Positions 15,039-17,378 of a DNA stretch of 17,378 nt are shown here, piece after piece. The notes beneath the pieces were generated by a model that saw nothing but the letters and a program-made list of their open reading frames with translations, was not told the origin of the DNA and searched no databases. The DNA lies in assembly GCA_002782905.1 (NCBI GenBank), contig PFJA01000080.1:1-17378 (forward strand), given 5' to 3'. Source of the DNA: Lysobacterales bacterium CG_4_10_14_3_um_filter_64_11. GTDB lineage: Bacteria > Pseudomonadota > Gammaproteobacteria > Xanthomonadales > Xanthomonadaceae. Numbering within the stretch: the stretch's first letter is position 1; every line of letters begins with the position of its first letter. The translations under genes and the position numbers were made by a program.

Positions 15039-15174
15039 GGGGGCGTTCCTGTTGCCTTCAGCGCGGTGCAGTGAGCGCCTATCGCTGCCCAACTGGCAAC
15101 CGAAACTGGAGCCTGTACTGCAAACGGGTGTCGCGTTTCGTAAAATAACCTCCACCATGGCTGGATTTGCATCA

Positions 15175-16662
15175 ATGATCGATACATCACCCAAATACCT
15201 GTTGCTGGCACTGCTGGCGATCACCGCAATCATGCTCGCAGCGCCAGCGCAAAGCCGCAGCGATGCACTCGATCATCCCCTGCTTTCCCGCTATCCGGGT
15301 GCGGAGACGCGAGACTACCGGCAGGTGGATTACGAAACCATCGACGTGCCAATGGGCCGGTCGGTGGGTGCCGCGGATTCCGGCTTCGTGATGGCGCCGA
15401 AAGTCGGCGATATCACCCGCCACTTCTACGAACTAAGCCGTGTCTCGACGTTGAAACTGTACGAAAACTACCGCGATGCCGTGCAGCGCAGTGGCTTGAG
15501 CATTATCTACACCTGCAAGCTGGATGAGTGCGGCGACAAGAATCAGGCCGAGCAGCTTGGCGGCTTGCTGTCGTTGCAAGGCAGTGTCTACAACGATTAT
15601 CACAAGCCCTACTTCCTGGTTGCCGAAGGCAAGGGCAGCAAGGGGCTGGTTGTCGTCGCCCTGTTTATCGGCGGCTACGAAGACAAAGCGTCGGTGCAAC
15701 AGCTCGTGGTGGAGGCCGAGCCGCTCGAAACCGGATTGATTACGGTGAATTCGGCGTATCTGACCGCGCCGCCGGCAGCAGCGGGTGCGAGCACTGCGGT
15801 GGAAAAGCACGAAGACGACAGTCCTCTGTTGCCGCGTTATCCGGGTGCCAAGTTGCAAGATGCCAAAAAAACGGGCCATGAAACGATCAGTCTGCCGAAA
15901 AGCATCGTTGCTGCCTCGGGCAAGGCGGCGATGGTGGATTTGGTCGGCGACGTACACCAGCATTATTACTCGATCAAACACGTTTCCACGCTGAAGCTGT
16001 ATGCGAACTACGAAGCTGCGCTGACCAAGGCGGGCTTCGCCACGTTGTTCGCGTGTGAGCTGGACGACTGCGGTTCCAGCAACCAGGCCGAGCAGCTTGG
16101 CGGATTGGTGGCTTTGGAAGGCGATGTTTACAACGATTACAGGAAGCCCTACTACATTCTTGCCAAGCGCGAGGTCAGTGCAGGGGCGATCTACATTGCG
16201 TTGTTCATCGGCGGCTATGAAGACAGCGCATCGGTGCAGCAGGTGGTGGTGCAGACGCTGCCGTTGCAGACCGGTCTGGTGACTATCACTGCCGATAGCC
16301 TGAGCCGAGATATCGAAGAAACCGGCAAGGCGGCGGTTTACGGGATTTATTTCGATACCGATCAGGCGGCGATCAAGCCGGCGTCGAAACCCGCATTGGA
16401 CGCTGTCGCCGGTTCGCTGCGCGCAAAGCCCAATCTCCGATTTTATGTGGTCGGCCACACCGATTCGACCGGCAACCTCGCCCACAACCTCGACCTGTCG
16501 CAGCGTCGCGCCGAGGCGGTGGTTGCCGCGCTGGCCAAGGACTACCGCATCGCGCCCACACGGCTGGCCGCCAAAGGACTGGCCTCGTTCGCGCCGGTGT
16601 CGAACAACCGCGATGAGGTTGGCCGCGCCCGCAATCGCCGCGTCGAATTGGTCGAGCAGTAA
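15175..16662 (+). CDS. Exported OmpA-family protein with two DUF4892-like domains
   Basis: A 495-aa protein with an N-terminal signal peptide (MIDTSPKYLLLALLAITAIM, cleavage likely after APAQS). Two homologous domains follow, about residues 34-193 and 216-372, exactly 180 residues apart. Both contain HPLLSRYPGA or SPLLPRYPGA, VSTLKLY.NY, a two-cysteine motif (C114/C119 and C294/C299), NQAEQLGGL and ALFIGGYED. The C-terminus (388-494) is an OmpA-like peptidoglycan-binding domain: GHTDSTGN (427-434), SQRRAEAV and NRRVEL. It should be periplasmic or outer-membrane associated and bound to the cell wall. ATG 15157 is an alternative start; neither has a good Shine-Dalgarno. The family resembles DUF4892/OmpA proteins of Pseudomonas; function unknown. 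Confidence 0.88.
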   Translation: MIDTSPKYLLLALLAITAIMLAAPAQSRSDALDHPLLSRYPGAETRDYRQVDYETIDVPMGRSVGAADSGFVMAPKVGDITRHFYELSRVSTLKLYENYRDAVQRSGLSIIYTCKLDECGDKNQAEQLGGLLSLQGSVYNDYHKPYFLVAEGKGSKGLVVVALFIGGYEDKASVQQLVVEAEPLETGLITVNSAYLTAPPAAAGASTAVEKHEDDSPLLPRYPGAKLQDAKKTGHETISLPKSIVAASGKAAMVDLVGDVHQHYYSIKHVSTLKLYANYEAALTKAGFATLFACELDDCGSSNQAEQLGGLVALEGDVYNDYRKPYYILAKREVSAGAIYIALFIGGYEDSASVQQVVVQTLPLQTGLVTITADSLSRDIEETGKAAVYGIYFDTDQAAIKPASKPALDAVAGSLRAKPNLRFYVVGHTDSTGNLAHNLDLSQRRAEAVVAALAKDYRIAPTRLAAKGLASFAPVSNNRDEVGRARNRRVELVEQ

Positions 16663-16700
16663 TGCACATAATACGCAGCAAAAAATCAACCGGAACCGAC

Positions 16701-17378
16701 ATGCCCCGCAAAAGCATTACACCCAACTTCGTCCTCGCCATACTTTTGAGCCTTGCCGCGCCAGGTGTTTTGGCCTTCACCTCGCCGTCGAGTGATGTCG
16801 ACGACAGCCACGACCACCCGCTGGTGTCACGTTTCGCGGGCTCGGTAATCGTTGGTTATCAGACAGTCGACTATGACCAGATGCAGTTGCCGATGGGGAA
16901 GTATGAGGACCGAAAGCTTTCCAAGGTGGAAACGGTCGAAGGTAAAATCACCCGCATCGCCTACATTGCTCCAGAAGGAAAGAGCGCGCTCGAAATCTAT
17001 CGAAACTACATGCAAGCGTTAGTTTCGGCCGGATTTCATGTGCGATTCGAATGTCATGGCAACGCTGGGAATGAAGGCTGTGGCGATAACAATTATGTTG
17101 GCGGACATCTTTTTGTGAATGCGCTTTACTCGCCAGTAAGCAATGCTATGAAGGGTGATGCCCAATTTATGGGCGATACGCTTAGAGCAAATCCTGGCGA
17201 TGCCCATTCTGTTACAGCGCGATTAAAGGATAGTGGTCGTGTTGTAGATCTTTCGCTTGTTGTTGTTAAGGATCAGCGATTCCAGGCTGGCATTTTTCTA
17301 CAAATCGCCGAACACCAGCCGATGGCCACCGGCCAGGTGACCGTCGACGCCAAGGCGATCGGCGAAGGCTTGGCGCAG
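16701..17378 (+). CDS. Exported DUF4892-like protein, truncated by window edge
   Basis: The frame is open for 226 codons from ATG 16701 to the end of the window with no stop, so the C-terminus is missing. A signal peptide (MPRKSITPNFVLAILLSLAA, cleavage likely after GVLA) precedes one DUF4892-like domain. That domain contains HPLVSRFAGS, VEGKITRIAY, SALEIYRNYMQAL, the two-cysteine motif FECHGNAGNEGCG and GQVTVDAKAIGEGLAQ, matching the upstream gene. An earlier in-frame ATG at 16662 overlaps the preceding TAA (TAATG), so coupling is possible, but the signal peptide favours 16701. An OmpA domain may follow beyond the edge. Codons between about 17020 and 17290 are richer in A/T than in the neighbouring genes. 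Confidence 0.85.
   Translation, partial: MPRKSITPNFVLAILLSLAAPGVLAFTSPSSDVDDSHDHPLVSRFAGSVIVGYQTVDYDQMQLPMGKYEDRKLSKVETVEGKITRIAYIAPEGKSALEIYRNYMQALVSAGFHVRFECHGNAGNEGCGDNNYVGGHLFVNALYSPVSNAMKGDAQFMGDTLRANPGDAHSVTARLKDSGRVVDLSLVVVKDQRFQAGIFLQIAEHQPMATGQVTVDAKAIGEGLAQ

Noticed and set aside
15433..16689. 418-aa minus-strand open frame
   Set aside because: It is fully antisense to the OmpA/DUF4892 gene and arises from high-GC codon bias; no domains are recognisable.

Overview
This 17.4 kb window is GC-rich chromosomal DNA of a free-living Gram-negative bacterium. The gene set (DusB, an OmpA/DUF4892 pair, a PhaF-type phasin, a PHA-system protein, an HPPD with a divergent MarR regulator) and the many REP-like repeats suggest a gammaproteobacterium, probably Xanthomonadales/Lysobacterales. 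That placement is inference from gene content and was not tested by a search.

Left edge (1-1026): a decayed IS607-family element. Its serine-recombinase gene tnpA is split by a 112-bp miniature element with imperfect terminal inverted repeats and a 10-bp target duplication. Its tnpB is reduced to an N-terminal stub fused to a short internal fragment. The remnant ends at the stop codon of the next gene.

1027-5239: a PLP-dependent threonine synthase-like enzyme; a MazE/MazF-type toxin-antitoxin pair with an ATGA overlap and a palindromic operator over its promoter; a MarR regulator divergent from 4-hydroxyphenylpyruvate dioxygenase (tyrosine catabolism), with a palindrome exactly in the promoter spacer; and a small zinc-ribbon membrane protein.

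5240-10051: a compound REP-like repeat cluster, then metK (S-adenosylmethionine synthetase) and dusB (tRNA dihydrouridine synthase) on the minus strand. Divergent from these is a 662-aa two-domain reductase closely resembling the alcohol-forming fatty acyl-CoA reductase of Marinobacter (Maqu_2220 type), which suggests fatty alcohol or wax ester formation.

10052-13913: a foldback repeat and a gene-free stretch holding a 133-nt rod-shaped inverted structure plus a terminator-like hairpin on the minus strand. Then come a PhaF-like phasin with a histone-like Lys/Ala tail, a patatin-like lipase, a conserved protein of unknown function with an FFLEELY-like motif, and a polyhydroxyalkanoic acid system protein. 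With the reductase, this reads as a storage-lipid neighbourhood; cooperation between these genes is inference.

13914-17378: repeat-rich spacer, a tail-anchored double-FHA protein, an exported OmpA-type protein with two tandem DUF4892-like domains, and a third DUF4892-like gene that runs off the right edge and contains an AT-richer patch. I saw no rRNA, tRNA or CRISPR array.
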